A stretch of 64,000 bases of DNA from Spirochaetota bacterium (GCA_025457915.1 JALOTL010000006.1:207917-271916), one strand, 5' to 3'. Positions 45,299 to 54,887 are shown, counted from the stretch's first letter. Numbers and translations: made by a program. Notes: generated from the sequence alone by a model not told the origin.

Positions 45299-45529
45299 GA
45301 AATATCCCGCATTTTTTTCCTGATCATTATCTTTTTTTTTGAAATGTCAAATACTAATTAAGAGCATTCACGGATCATGGTTTATTATCGACATTTTCAT
45401 ATGCAAACCCAACAACCAGTCCCGGGTAAAGTGCGCAATATTCACCTTATTATGCCTTACGGCAGGAATTCCAGCGGCAAAAATCCCGAATCTGATCTTG
45501 GCGAATCAAACAGGCCCTGAATAAAAAAC

Positions 45530-45556
45530 TTGACACTGTATTGCACCTGTTATTTA
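45530..45556 (+). promoter_or_regulatory. Predicted promoter of the aminotransferase gene
   Basis: TTGACA (45530-45535) and TATTTA (45551-45556), 15 bases apart. Start near 45563; GGGG lies 7-8 bases before the ATG at 45588. Confidence 0.4.
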
Positions 45557-45587
45557 AAATCAAAAATTTGATAATACGGGGAAACAA

Positions 45588-46799
45588 ATGAAACTCGCTG
45601 AACGGATATTGAAAATCAAGCCCTCGCCCACCCTGGCAGTAACGGCTCTGGCCAATTCTCTCAAGGCCAGGGGCATCGATGTAATAGGATTCGGTTCCGG
45701 CGAACCGGACTTTGACACCCCCCGGTTCATCAAGGACGCGGCCGTCAGGGCCATAGATTCCGGGAAAACCAAGTACACGCCGGCCGGAGGCATACCGGAG
45801 CTGAAAAAGGCGGTCGCGGACAAGTTTAAAAGGGACAACAACCTCGAATACAAAATTTCCGAGGTAACGATAAACTGCGGCGGCAAGCATTCTTTTTACA
45901 ACCTCATGCAGGTGCTCCTCGACGAGGGCGACGAGGTAATCATCCCCGCCCCGTTCTGGGTGTCTTACCCGGACATAGTCCTCCTGGCTGACGGAAACCC
46001 TGTCATAATCCATTCCGATGAAAAAGACGGATTCAAGGTATTCCCCGAGCAGATCAAGGCCGCGATAACCTCCAGGACCAAGGCCGTTGTAATCAATTCC
46101 CCATCAAACCCGACCGGTGCGGCTTATACGAAGGATGAGCTCCGCAAAATCGCAGAGACGGTCGCGGACAGGGACATACTCCTTATTTCTGACGATATAT
46201 ACGAATCAATAATATATGACGGACTCGAATTCTCCAACGTTGCCAACATATCCGAAGATATAAAGAAAAAAACAATAGTGCTGAACGGAGTATCAAAGGC
46301 CTATTCGATGACCGGCTGGAGGATCGGGTACATGGCCGGGGATGAAAAAATCATTAAAAACGTCGAAATGATCCAGAGCCAGTCCACGTCGAACCCCACA
46401 TCTATATCCCAGTGGGCATCCGTGGAAGCGCTGAACGGCGACCAGAGCGTCATTGGAGAAATGGTAAGCGCTTTCGACAGAAGGAGAAAAATAATCGTGG
46501 ACGGGCTCAATTCCATACCGGGGTTCAGCTGCCTCAACCCCAACGGGGCATTCTACGCTTTTCCCGGGATAGAAAAGGCCGCCTCCTTCAAAGGATGGAA
46601 AACGGTCTCTGATAAATACGGTGCCGATTCTATATCATCCGCCATGAGCTCATACCTCCTTGAGGAGGCCAGGGTCGCTGTGGTTCCAGGACTGCCGTTC
46701 GGATCGGACAGGCACATAAGGCTCTCCTTTGCGACATCTGATGAATTGATAATCGAGGGCCTGAAGAGGATCAAATCAGCCATAGAAAAGCTGGTATAG
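45588..46799 (+). CDS. Pyridoxal-phosphate aminotransferase, class I/II (aspartate aminotransferase-like)
   Basis: The 403-residue protein has the subgroup Ib pattern: FGSGEPDFDTPRFIKDA near the N-terminus, YTPAGGIPELKKAVADK, then INSPSNPTGAAY, ISDDIYESIIYDG and the PLP-lysine motif NGVSKAYSMTGWRIGYMAG. The C-terminal arginine (HIRLSFATSDE) binds the substrate carboxylate. Most members act on aspartate or related amino acids with 2-oxoglutarate. It is followed after 3 bases by the rubredoxin-like gene. Confidence 0.95.
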   Translation: MKLAERILKIKPSPTLAVTALANSLKARGIDVIGFGSGEPDFDTPRFIKDAAVRAIDSGKTKYTPAGGIPELKKAVADKFKRDNNLEYKISEVTINCGGKHSFYNLMQVLLDEGDEVIIPAPFWVSYPDIVLLADGNPVIIHSDEKDGFKVFPEQIKAAITSRTKAVVINSPSNPTGAAYTKDELRKIAETVADRDILLISDDIYESIIYDGLEFSNVANISEDIKKKTIVLNGVSKAYSMTGWRIGYMAGDEKIIKNVEMIQSQSTSNPTSISQWASVEALNGDQSVIGEMVSAFDRRRKIIVDGLNSIPGFSCLNPNGAFYAFPGIEKAASFKGWKTVSDKYGADSISSAMSSYLLEEARVAVVPGLPFGSDRHIRLSFATSDELIIEGLKRIKSAIEKLV

Positions 46800-46802
46800 G
46801 TC

Positions 46803-47360
46803 ATGATGAAAAACCCGGTCATCTGCAAGGCCTGCGGCCTTGTCATCGAGGAAGGAAGGCTCGGAGATGTTTGCCCGGCCTGCGGCGTGCCCAGAAACGC
46901 ATTCCAGCCATACAAGGAGACCGTTTCGGACAGGCGGCTGAGGATACTCAACCTGCACCTTCATCCCATAATGGTCCACTTCCCGCAGGCCTTTACGGGG
47001 ATCATTCCGGTTCTGCTGATCCTTTCCGTCTTTTTTTATCAGGCATATGATGAATTTCTGTCGACCGCCAGGGTCCTCGCTTTTTTCCTTCCGCTGACTG
47101 TTCTGGCCTCCATTGCAAGCGGAATGATAGACGGCAGGGTAAGGTTCAAAAAACTCACAACACCGTATCTTGTCAAAAAAATCCTGCTGGGTACTGCGCT
47201 GCTTGCGATAACGCTGGCCATGTGCGCGGTCTCCCTGCTCTGGAACGGAATGGACCATCCCCTGGTGGCCATGCTCATTCTTTCCCTTTTTTGCATCCCG
47301 CTCCAGGTCCTTCTCGGCATTACCGGCATTAAACTCATGTTCTCCAGGCTGCCCGGCTGA
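46803..47360 (+). CDS. Rubredoxin-like zinc ribbon fused to a four-helix membrane domain
   Basis: The 185-residue protein begins with a rubredoxin-type ribbon: CKACGLVIEEGRLGDVCPACGVP, with two C-x2-C pairs and the G-x-C-P spacing. It continues with HLHPIMVHFPQAF, a pattern of the DUF2231-like family whose His residues may bind heme, and then four membrane helices (IIPVLLILSVFF, VLAFFLPLTVLASIASG, ILLGTALLAITLAMCAVSLL, VAMLILSLFCIPLQVLLGITGI). This hints at electron transfer from a soluble iron site into the membrane. It is translated right after the aminotransferase, probably only for convenience. Confidence 0.78.
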   Translation: MMKNPVICKACGLVIEEGRLGDVCPACGVPRNAFQPYKETVSDRRLRILNLHLHPIMVHFPQAFTGIIPVLLILSVFFYQAYDEFLSTARVLAFFLPLTVLASIASGMIDGRVRFKKLTTPYLVKKILLGTALLAITLAMCAVSLLWNGMDHPLVAMLILSLFCIPLQVLLGITGIKLMFSRLPG

Positions 47361-47424
47361 AACGACACCCGAATCCTCTTCGATTCTTCATCATCAGTAA
47401 TTCAAAATCCATGATAATATGGGT

Positions 47425-47454
47425 TTGACAGGTCTCCGTTTATACCTTTATATA
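47425..47454 (+). promoter_or_regulatory. Predicted promoter of the small lipoprotein pair
   Basis: TTGACA (47425-47430) and TATATA (47449-47454), or TTATAT one base earlier, with a 17-18-base spacer. The ATG at 47479 has GGAGG seven bases ahead. Confidence 0.55.
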
Positions 47455-47478
47455 CAATTAATATAAAGGAGGACACCG

Positions 47479-47685
47479 ATGAAATTTTTTATATTCGTTT
47501 TAATAATGCTTACGTGGGCGAGCTGTTTTAACGGATGCAAGGTTTACCAGTCATCCGTCAAGACGGGAGACAACAAGACCATAACCGTAGGAAACCTGAT
47601 AATAATGGGATTTCCATTAAGAAGGGCATGGGAAATAAACAAGGCAACCGGTGAATCAAGGGTGCTGGAGGTGAATGTAAAATGA
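47479..47685 (+). CDS. Small lipoprotein
   Basis: 68 residues. The N-terminus KFFIFVLIMLTWASCFNGC has lipobox candidates at both Cys; WASC or FNGC could be lipidated. The mature part is polar with no known domain. RBS GGAGG is strong. The next small lipoprotein gene starts inside its stop (ATGA), so both are made together. Confidence 0.7.
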   Translation: MKFFIFVLIMLTWASCFNGCKVYQSSVKTGDNKTITVGNLIIMGFPLRRAWEINKATGESRVLEVNVK

Positions 47686-47861
47686 AAAAAATCATTGCCC
47701 TGATCATCGCTGCAGGAATAAGCGGTCTCGTCACCTCATGTACCACTTTTACAGATATCAAGCAGGTCAGCAATGACACGTTCCTGATCACGGATTCAGG
47801 ATTCGGACCGATGATCTGCAAGAAAAGGGGCGGAAAACTCGACTGTTATTACCTGCAGTAA
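47682..47861 (+). CDS. Very small lipoprotein, translationally coupled
   Basis: From ATG 47682 the frame codes for 59 residues: MKKIIALIIAAGISGLVTSC is a clean lipoprotein signal (LVTSC, Cys20). The mature 39 residues contain two further Cys (MICKK, LDCYY) that could pair. The start overlaps the stop of the gene before it by 4 bases. No family recognised. Confidence 0.7.
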   Translation: MKKIIALIIAAGISGLVTSCTTFTDIKQVSNDTFLITDSGFGPMICKKRGGKLDCYYLQ

Positions 47862-48097
47862 TTCTTCTGCAGGCTGGCCAGACAGGCCGGAGCCTGATTG
47901 GACTGTTATGCGGGCATGTGAACGCCGGAACCGCACAACCGCATTGACACTCCGCAGGCTTCGCCTCCGGCAGATTCAATAACATTCGAAAAACAGTATT
48001 TAAACCGGCATACGGAACAAATATTCCTGTGCCGTCATGTTTTTCATTGACATAATGCCACCGGTTGCAATTTCCTGTTATTTGCATGTGCTTTAAT

Positions 48098-49462
48098 ATG
48101 ACTTACGAAACCGGCAAATATCCGCAGAAACAAAGCAGGTTCTTCAAACTTTCCGAATACGAAACCCATATCAGGGAAAGCTGGTCGGCAAGCTGGCCCA
48201 TGCTTTTCATAATGCTTTTTGAATTCCTGATAAACATCACTGACGTCTACATAGCGGGAAAGCTCGGAAAGGTGTACCAGGCATCGGTAGGCCTGTCGTA
48301 CCAGATTTATTTCCTGTTCATTATCCTGGCGAACGCAATGACCATCGGCTCCGTATCGCTGCTGTCGAGGCAGTTCGCCGCAGGGGAGAAATCGCGGTTT
48401 TCAGAGTCGGCATTCACCTCGATGGCCACCTCCGCGGCCGCAGGGTTCATACTGAGCGCCGGGGGCTTCCTTCTCTCCCCGTTCATCTTCGGGTTCCTGG
48501 ACATACCGGACGCGATGAAGGAATTCTGCTCATCCCTGCTTTCAGTCTATTGCGGGGGCCTGTTCTTCCATTATTTCCTGATAAACTCCAATGGTGTACT
48601 CAGGGCGTCCCGCAACTTCAAGAAATCCATGTTTACCATGGCGCTGGTATGCGTTTCCAATATCAGTCTCAACTTCTACCTGGTGTTCAATACCGGGCTG
48701 GGCTACAGGGGCATCGCCCTGTCCACCGCCCTGAGCTATGCCCTCGGAGCGCTCATCAACATGGTTCACATTACGAGGATCCTTGCCGGAATCAGGCGAT
48801 TTTCAGCGGATGCCGCGAAAAAAATAATCGGGATAGGGTGGCCTTCCGGGCTCCAGCAGGTTTTCTGGAACCTGGGATTCACCGTTCTATACCTCATTGT
48901 CGGGTCACTGCCGTCCAGGAACATCGAGACCATGGCGGCGCTCACCAACGGCCTGAGGATAGAAGCCGCCATCTATCTCCCGGCCATGGCGTTCATGATG
49001 TCAAATGCCGTGGTCGTGGGCAACCTCCTCGGGCACAGGAAGGAGCGTGAGGCCTACGCCAGCGGGATAATAACGGCCGTCATAGCCGTGGCATTCATAA
49101 CAGCAATTACCGCTCTCGTAGTATTCAACGCGACGTCGCTGTCGGGGCTTCTCTCCGATAACGGAGCCGTCATGGACGAGTGCGTCAGGTATATTTACAT
49201 AAGCATGCTCGCGGAACCGGTTTTTGCATGGGCTGTGGTGATTTCCGGGGCGCTGAACGGCGCGGGCGATACGAAGAGCGTGTTCTTCGCGGTCTCCTCC
49301 GGCATGTGGCTCATAAGGCTGCCGCTGTGCTATTTCCTGGGCATACAGGCCGGGCTCGGGGCCTCGGCCATCTGGTGGTCGATGAACGCTTCAATAATCT
49401 ATCACGCCGCCATGGTTACGGCAAGGTATTTCAAAAAGGGGTGGATGAAACATGCGGATTGA
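48098..49462 (+). CDS. MATE-family multidrug/Na+ antiporter
   Basis: The 454-residue protein (from ATG 48098) has twelve hydrophobic segments in the MATE order, starting SWPMLFIMLFEFLINITDVYIAGKLG, with the family motif around VDTVFVG-like IAGKLG, and the second half repeat starting IGIGWPSGLQQVFWNLGF. An upstream TTG (48065) is in frame but lacks an RBS. It exports cationic compounds at the expense of Na+ or H+. The next gene (DUF2156) overlaps by 11 bases, so they are co-translated. Confidence 0.9.
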   Translation: MTYETGKYPQKQSRFFKLSEYETHIRESWSASWPMLFIMLFEFLINITDVYIAGKLGKVYQASVGLSYQIYFLFIILANAMTIGSVSLLSRQFAAGEKSRFSESAFTSMATSAAAGFILSAGGFLLSPFIFGFLDIPDAMKEFCSSLLSVYCGGLFFHYFLINSNGVLRASRNFKKSMFTMALVCVSNISLNFYLVFNTGLGYRGIALSTALSYALGALINMVHITRILAGIRRFSADAAKKIIGIGWPSGLQQVFWNLGFTVLYLIVGSLPSRNIETMAALTNGLRIEAAIYLPAMAFMMSNAVVVGNLLGHRKEREAYASGIITAVIAVAFITAITALVVFNATSLSGLLSDNGAVMDECVRYIYISMLAEPVFAWAVVISGALNGAGDTKSVFFAVSSGMWLIRLPLCYFLGIQAGLGASAIWWSMNASIIYHAAMVTARYFKKGWMKHAD

Positions 49463-50303
49463 AAAACTCGGATTGGAACACCAGGAAATACTCCAGGATC
49501 TTCTGAAGGCCACGGGCATCGCCCTTTCAGAGTACAGCTTCGCCTGCCTGTACCTGTTCAGGAAAAACCATGGATACGAGGTGCTCTTCGACGACGAGAT
49601 CTTCGTGCGCGGGAGAACGTACGATGGTTTCGATTACATCATGCCGACCAGGGACATCAGAAATATCGATCCGGCCTACCTTGAACATATGATAAAAGAA
49701 CACGGCATCCTTTTTCCGGTTCCGGAGGAATGGACAGCCGGGCTTGACGTGGGAATGTATTCGCTCGAGGTCAACGACGGCGACACGGATTACATCCATA
49801 CGGTTGAAAAGATGGGCTCTTACAGCGGGAAAAAGCTTCACAGCAAAAAAAATCTCCTGAACCAGTTTCTCGATTCCTACGATCACCGGGCACTGCCCCT
49901 GACCGACGACAGGCTCCCGGACGCAAGGCTGATCCTGGAGGAATGGCAGAAAAATTCCGGTTCACCGCATGAAAGCACGGATTACAACGCATGCACGGAG
50001 GCGCTGGAGCTCTATGAACGCCTGGTGCTCTGCGGCGGAATATTCTATGCTGACGAAAGGCCCGCTGGATTCATAATAGGAGAGGAGCTTAATGAGCAGA
50101 CCTTCGCTTTGCACTTCGCCAAGGCGGACACATCCTTCAAAGGCGTGTTCCAGTACATTTTCAACAGTTTCGCCAGGGTCCTTCCGTCGAAGTACTGCTG
50201 CCTCAACTTCGAGCAGGACATGGGAATCGAATCCCTCCGCCAGTCGAAGAAATCATACAAACCGGAAAAGCTCCTGAAAAAATACAGGGTGTCGATCAGG
50301 TAG
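49452..50303 (+). CDS. DUF2156 (phosphatidylglycerol lysyltransferase C-terminal-like) protein
   Basis: The 283-residue protein is a GNAT-fold member of the DUF2156 group. Marks are FACLYLFRKNHGYEV, YIHTVEKMGSYSGKKLHSKKN (the family's Y-x-x-x-x-x-L-x-x-x-x-G-x-x-x-x-x-K-x-N stretch), and a C-terminal CCLNFEQDMGIESLRQSKKSYKPEKLLKKY. In MprF this domain transfers an aminoacyl group to lipid; stand-alone copies have unknown acceptors. It is coupled to the MATE exporter and the next small gene. Confidence 0.85.
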   Translation: MRIEKLGLEHQEILQDLLKATGIALSEYSFACLYLFRKNHGYEVLFDDEIFVRGRTYDGFDYIMPTRDIRNIDPAYLEHMIKEHGILFPVPEEWTAGLDVGMYSLEVNDGDTDYIHTVEKMGSYSGKKLHSKKNLLNQFLDSYDHRALPLTDDRLPDARLILEEWQKNSGSPHESTDYNACTEALELYERLVLCGGIFYADERPAGFIIGEELNEQTFALHFAKADTSFKGVFQYIFNSFARVLPSKYCCLNFEQDMGIESLRQSKKSYKPEKLLKKYRVSIR

Positions 50304-50304
50304 C

Positions 50305-50823
50305 ATGTCCTCCCCGGCTTACATACCGTTCTGGACGGCGGTACCGCTTCTTGCGGGTTTATTCTGCGTTTATCTTTTTTTCTCCAGGAAAAGATGGCTG
50401 GGATACATCGCCGGATCCTGCGGATACCACGCGGGCCATTTCGATGAAATTTTATCCGATCCGGCCTCGGACGACAGGTCAAGGGAAATAAGCAGGAACA
50501 TGATCTGGATGATGAAAAACCACCTGTCGAAAAAAATTTCCGGGGAGCCCCATGGACGTGGACCCGGACACGGAAGTTCCTCGCTGAGGATAATAGGCGA
50601 GACATACGCAAGGATCTCGCAGTACGGCTGGAAGCTCGATCCAAGGATCATTAAGCTTCTGAACACGCTTATGGGAACCGCGATACGCCTGAACCTGATA
50701 AGGTCCCCGATGATGTTTCTCGCACTGCCGGCACTGGACATCATGCTTCTATTTTCCCATACGGGTTTCCCCGGGTCCGGTACCGGAAGGCTGTTCAGGG
50801 ACATTTCATCCGGAAAAATTTAA
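50305..50823 (+). CDS. Hypothetical protein with an N-terminal membrane helix
   Basis: 172 residues with one or two hydrophobic segments (FWTAVPLLAGLFCVYLFF near the N-terminus, MMFLALPALDIMLLF near the end). A Gly/His/Pro-rich linker (GEPHGRGPGHGSSS) lies in the middle. It starts 2 bases after the DUF2156 stop, so is the third gene of that operon. No function can be given. Confidence 0.6.
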   Translation: MSSPAYIPFWTAVPLLAGLFCVYLFFSRKRWLGYIAGSCGYHAGHFDEILSDPASDDRSREISRNMIWMMKNHLSKKISGEPHGRGPGHGSSSLRIIGETYARISQYGWKLDPRIIKLLNTLMGTAIRLNLIRSPMMFLALPALDIMLLFSHTGFPGSGTGRLFRDISSGKI

Positions 50824-50906
50824 TTTTTCCCGGACAGAAAATGATGTTATCCTTACTCTCGGCCGGGACGGTAAAGGCATTGCTGTTTATGCATTATGAC
50901 CGGGCA

Positions 50907-51905
50907 CTATATAACGGAAACGTCTATCCTGCCGTTGTACCTTGCGCCGGGACGGGCCACGACGAGCGAAGAGGCGTAGCTGCCGATTTTTCCGGCCTCT
51001 GCCGGAGAAAGCCCCCTGGATATTCCGTAAAGTACGCCGGATGCGTACATGTCGCCCGCTCCGTTAGTGTTCACCACCGAAGTCTTATATACCGGTATCC
51101 TGAAGGTCTCGCCGCCCGTCTTTATCATGCTCCCCGCCGAGCCGAGTTTCACTACGGCGAACCTGCACATCCCGTAAATCATATCGAGGGCATCAGCCGC
51201 GTCCTTCCCGGTAAAGGCCCTCGCTTCCTCCTCGTTTACGAATACCACGTCCGCGTATTCCCTGACGACGTCGCTGAAAACGCCGTGTATCCTTCCGATA
51301 AGCGAAGGATCTGAAAGATCAATTGAAACAAGGACGCCGCTTTTCTTTGCGATTTTCAGCGCCTTGTAGCATGCGGCCCTGAGGTTTTCCGGCTCGAACA
51401 GGTATCCCTCTATGTGTATTATCCTTCCGGCCCTGACCACGTCCTCTTCTACGACATCCGGTGTGAGTTCCTGCGCGGCGCCGAGATGAGTGGCGAATGA
51501 ACGCTCGGAATCCGGCGTGATGAAGGTTATCGCGTGGCCGGTCATCCTGTCGTGCCTGCCTATCCTGGGTATGACCCCTGCATCCTCCGTCTCCCTGCTG
51601 TACAGGTCGCCGTATTCGTCCCTTCCCACCATGCCCAGAAAAACGCTGTTCCCTCCCAGGTTGGATATCCCGGCAGCGGTATTTGCCGCGCTCCCGCCCG
51701 GAGTGGTTTCCATTTTATGCCCGCGGAGGCGGCTGAAAATCTCCCTGCTCCTGTCCTCATCGATCAGCTGCATTCTGCCCTTCTCAAGGCCCAGGTCCCC
51801 GAGAAATGCGTCGTCGACTTCCACCGTGAAATCGAGAAGGGCGGATCCCATGGCGACGACGTCATGGCCCGCCTCCCTGTTCAAGACCAATACATTTTTA
51901 TTCAT
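50907..51905 (-). CDS. PfkB-family carbohydrate/nucleoside kinase
   Basis: The 332-residue kinase has the N-terminal signature TPGGSAANTAAGISNLGG (PGGSAAN pocket) and the C-terminal catalytic motif VVNTNGAGDMYASGVLYG with the Asp base in GAGD. The intervening SVDLSDPSLIGR and FVNEEEARAFTG fit adenosine kinase-type members. It would phosphorylate a nucleoside or sugar. A small lipoprotein gene lies 12 bases upstream on the same strand. Confidence 0.9.
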   Translation of the reverse strand: MNKNVLVLNREAGHDVVAMGSALLDFTVEVDDAFLGDLGLEKGRMQLIDEDRSREIFSRLRGHKMETTPGGSAANTAAGISNLGGNSVFLGMVGRDEYGDLYSRETEDAGVIPRIGRHDRMTGHAITFITPDSERSFATHLGAAQELTPDVVEEDVVRAGRIIHIEGYLFEPENLRAACYKALKIAKKSGVLVSIDLSDPSLIGRIHGVFSDVVREYADVVFVNEEEARAFTGKDAADALDMIYGMCRFAVVKLGSAGSMIKTGGETFRIPVYKTSVVNTNGAGDMYASGVLYGISRGLSPAEAGKIGSYASSLVVARPGARYNGRIDVSVI

Positions 51906-51917
51906 CGATACCTGCCG

Positions 51918-52280
51918 TCATTTATTCTTAAGCATGGACCTGAGCCCCTTTTTTCGGACCACGTATTTTACAACCGCGTAATCGCCCACCACGTCCAGTT
52001 TTTCAACCTTGCCGTCCCTGTCCGGTACGACGTTGTCGTTGAAAGTCTCCATGATAAAATGATATGCGTTCAGGACCGCTGCCTTTTTAGCCGATTCGAT
52101 TTTCACGGTCTTGTTCGTGTCATTTAACGGAAAACCCCTGCAAACCACGATCCACGTGTTATTGTCCTTGAAATCCATTGAAATCAGGGGATTGGTATCT
52201 GTAACCTCAACTTCCCTGGGCGCCGCGCACCCTATTAGCAGGGCGATTGCGGCCAGCGTCAAAACAAGCGCATGTTTCAT
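51918..52280 (-). CDS. Small lipoprotein, unknown function
   Basis: The 120-residue product has the lipoprotein signal MKHALVLTLAAIALLIGC. The mature part (TDTNPLISMDFKDNNTWIVVCRG, VVGDYAVVKYVVRKKG) is a small beta-rich domain resembling other spirochaete-style LptE-like or 'ABC-transporter-associated' lipoproteins, but without a clear match. It is 12 bases upstream of the PfkB gene. Confidence 0.7.
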   Translation of the reverse strand: MKHALVLTLAAIALLIGCAAPREVEVTDTNPLISMDFKDNNTWIVVCRGFPLNDTNKTVKIESAKKAAVLNAYHFIMETFNDNVVPDRDGKVEKLDVVGDYAVVKYVVRKKGLRSMLKNK

Positions 52281-52427
52281 TGAAAGACCTCCTCAATAAA
52301 GTCTCCGGCTCAGTCATTAAAATGCAGAACATCGCCGAAGTAAATAATTATTTCAACAATAAAACACCGCGGCGGAGGCTTTCGCGCAGAAAAAATTGAT
52401 TGATCAAATTAGGCAGTTCATTTTTAC

Positions 52428-53132
52428 ATGCAGGAAAGAGAGGTTCATATCAAAGCTGTATTTTTCGACATAGACGGGACCATACTTGACTGCAGCGGCG
52501 CGGGGAAAAAATCCCTGATAAAGGCCACGCTCGAGGTTTTCGGAACCATAGGAAACATGAAAATGGTCGATTTCCAAGGAAAGACCGACCCGGTCATCCT
52601 GATAGAATCGCTTCACAACATGGGATTCAGCGAGCAGTCGATAGCGGAAAAAAGCGGCGCGCTGAAGGAAAAATATTTCTCGTACCTTGAAAAGTTCATA
52701 CTGGAACACGACTCAAGGATCATGCCCGGGGTGATGGAAATCATCGAGTCCCTCGCGGGAAACGACAGGGTGTTGCTGGGCGTTCTCACGGGAAACTTCA
52801 GGGAAAGCGCCAGGATCAAGCTGGACCGGTTCAACCTCAGCGCCTTTTTTAAAATCGGAGTTTACGGAGACGACGCACCGGTCAGAAACGGTCTGCCCCC
52901 CGTAGCCAGGGGACTGATAAGGGATACGCTGGGCCTGGATATAGATTACGGCGACATGACCATCATCGGCGACACCGTATATGACATAGACTGCGCTAAA
53001 AATGTCGGCGCCGTATCCATCGCCGTCGGGACTGGCTGGGCCGACAGGGAAAGGCTCCTTGCCCGTGGCCCGGACCATTATTTCGAAGATCTCCGCGACA
53101 CCGGCAGGGTGCTCGATATCATACTCTCCTGA
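52428..53132 (+). CDS. HAD-superfamily hydrolase (phosphoglycolate phosphatase-like)
   Basis: A 234-residue HAD phosphatase. Motif I is FFDIDGTILD (nucleophile Asp), motif II LLGVLTGNFRES (Thr), motif III/IV combine a Lys and IIGDTVYDIDCAKNVGA. A cap domain of type C1 follows motif I. It removes phosphate from small molecules such as 2-phosphoglycolate or nucleoside monophosphates. It is followed by murJ on the same strand after 69 bases. Confidence 0.92.
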   Translation: MQEREVHIKAVFFDIDGTILDCSGAGKKSLIKATLEVFGTIGNMKMVDFQGKTDPVILIESLHNMGFSEQSIAEKSGALKEKYFSYLEKFILEHDSRIMPGVMEIIESLAGNDRVLLGVLTGNFRESARIKLDRFNLSAFFKIGVYGDDAPVRNGLPPVARGLIRDTLGLDIDYGDMTIIGDTVYDIDCAKNVGAVSIAVGTGWADRERLLARGPDHYFEDLRDTGRVLDIILS

Positions 53133-53201
53133 AGCTGAAAATACGCTTGCATTAACGCCGACCGGAAATAATCTTTGGCTGTTTTATCGGACACCCCCGT
53201 T

Positions 53202-54815
53202 ATGAAGGAAAAAGAAAAACACATATTCAAATCCTCCATGAAGATGTCCGTGGTGACCATGGTCAGCAGGGTCTTCGGTCTCGTCCGCGACCAGATGCAG
53301 GCCATATTCCTGGGCACATCATATTTCTCCGACGCCTATAATATCGCATTCCTGCTGCCCAACCTTCTCAGGAGGCTCTCCGCGGAAGGGGCCATGACCG
53401 TGAGCTTCGTGCCGGTCTTCACTGAGGTCGAGCAATTGAGGGGCAAAGACCAGGCACAGAGGCTCTTTTCATCATTCTTCACGCTTCTCCTCCTCGTCCT
53501 TCTGGCGATAACACTCGCAGGCATGGCTTTCTCGCCCTATCTGGTGAAGCTCATGATGCACACGGGGGAAAAGACATACGATCCGAAGACCGCGGCCGAG
53601 GCCCTGACGCTCATGTCGAACCTCACGACGATCATGTTCCCGTACATTCTCCTCATCTCCCTTGCCGCGCTTGTGCAGGGAATACTGAACATCCATCACA
53701 ATTTCACGGTGCCGGCATTCACCCCGGTCCTTCTCAATATATGCATAATATCGATCGTGCTTTTCTTCAACTTCGTGAAACCGGACGTGTTCCCCAACAT
53801 AACGTACGCCTTTGCGGCAGGGGTGCTCGTCGGTGGCGCACTTCAATTCCTTTACCAGCTGCCTTCCATGTACAGGACCGGGTACAGGATAAAAATCTCC
53901 TTCAATTTCCGGGACAGGGACCTGTACAGGATAGGCAGGCTCTTCACGCCGGGGATATTCGGGGTGAGCGTTTACCAGATCAACGTCCTCGTATCTTATT
54001 ACTTCGCGGCCTCTCTCGGCGAGGGAAGGGTCTCGGCCCTGACCTTCTCTTCCAGGGTAAACGAGCTCGCGCTGGGGATATTCGCAGTTTCCCTTGCCAC
54101 TGTCATGCTCTCAACCCTGAGCAGGGAGGCCCTCGATGACGACAAGGATAAATTCGTTGAATCCATCAATTATTCGCTCAGGCTCCTCGGGCTCATCATG
54201 ATCCCGGCGATGGTCGGGAGCTTCATTCTGAGCGAGGACATAGTCAGGCTGCTCTTCAACTACGGAAAGTTCAACAGGTCATCCGTCGACATGACCTCGG
54301 CGTCGTTCAGGTTTCTGTCCCTCGAGCTTTTCTTCGTCGCGGGATACAGGGTGATAGCGCAGTCCTTCTATTCCCTCAAGGACACAAGGACCCCTGTCAT
54401 GGTGTCAGCGGCCGCGCTGGTCATCAACGCAGTCCTGTGCTATTTCCTGCCGCGGCACCTGGGACTCGACATAGCCGGGATAGCCATAGCCAACACCGTA
54501 TCCAACATTTCCATGTTCGTCATACTTTATATAATACTCCAGAAAAAGCTCGGCAGGATGCTGTTTCATGACTGGTCGCTCCTTGTTAAAACCATTCTTG
54601 CTTCGGCGGGAATGGGCGTCTTCGCCTATGCCGGGCATTTCTTCTTTCTCAGGGAGGCCGGACGCGTCGGCCTGATCGCAGGGATATTCTGCCTCATAGC
54701 GGTCTGTATCGCCCTCTACGCCGGCCTGAGCATCGCCATCGGCAACAGGGACATCAGGTCTCTGGCTTCCCTCGTCGCCGCAAGACTCCGGGGCGGATCC
54801 GGCCGGAATTCCTGA
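53202..54815 (+). CDS. murJ: MurJ: lipid II flippase
   Basis: The 537-residue protein has fourteen predicted membrane helices. Its N-terminus (MKMSVVTMVSRVFGLVRDQM) and the next FLLPNLLRRLSAEGAMTVSFVPVF are characteristic of MurJ/MviN, as is the later FRFLSLELFFVAGYRVIAQSFYSLKDTRTP. I use ATG 53202 because the 27 upstream codons of the longer frame add no conserved sequence. It flips lipid II for peptidoglycan synthesis at the inner membrane. Confidence 0.94.
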   Translation: MKEKEKHIFKSSMKMSVVTMVSRVFGLVRDQMQAIFLGTSYFSDAYNIAFLLPNLLRRLSAEGAMTVSFVPVFTEVEQLRGKDQAQRLFSSFFTLLLLVLLAITLAGMAFSPYLVKLMMHTGEKTYDPKTAAEALTLMSNLTTIMFPYILLISLAALVQGILNIHHNFTVPAFTPVLLNICIISIVLFFNFVKPDVFPNITYAFAAGVLVGGALQFLYQLPSMYRTGYRIKISFNFRDRDLYRIGRLFTPGIFGVSVYQINVLVSYYFAASLGEGRVSALTFSSRVNELALGIFAVSLATVMLSTLSREALDDDKDKFVESINYSLRLLGLIMIPAMVGSFILSEDIVRLLFNYGKFNRSSVDMTSASFRFLSLELFFVAGYRVIAQSFYSLKDTRTPVMVSAAALVINAVLCYFLPRHLGLDIAGIAIANTVSNISMFVILYIILQKKLGRMLFHDWSLLVKTILASAGMGVFAYAGHFFFLREAGRVGLIAGIFCLIAVCIALYAGLSIAIGNRDIRSLASLVAARLRGGSGRNS

Positions 54816-54840
54816 AACGGCGGTGCCCGGTCAAAATATC

Positions 54841-54869
54841 TTGACAAAACCATCCTGATCATTTAATCG
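54841..54869 (+). promoter_or_regulatory. Weak predicted promoter for the TPR gene
   Basis: A perfect TTGACA (54841-54846) but only a poor TTAATC/TAATCG -10 (54863-54869). Placed 19 bases before the ATG at 54888. Confidence 0.3.
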
Positions 54870-54887
54870 AAGGGAAACCATCATACA

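Noticed and set aside
47862..48097. Possible terminator GGCTGGCC-AGACA-GGCCGGAGCC after the small lipoproteins
   Set aside because: The stem is interrupted and no T-run follows; left out of the feature list.
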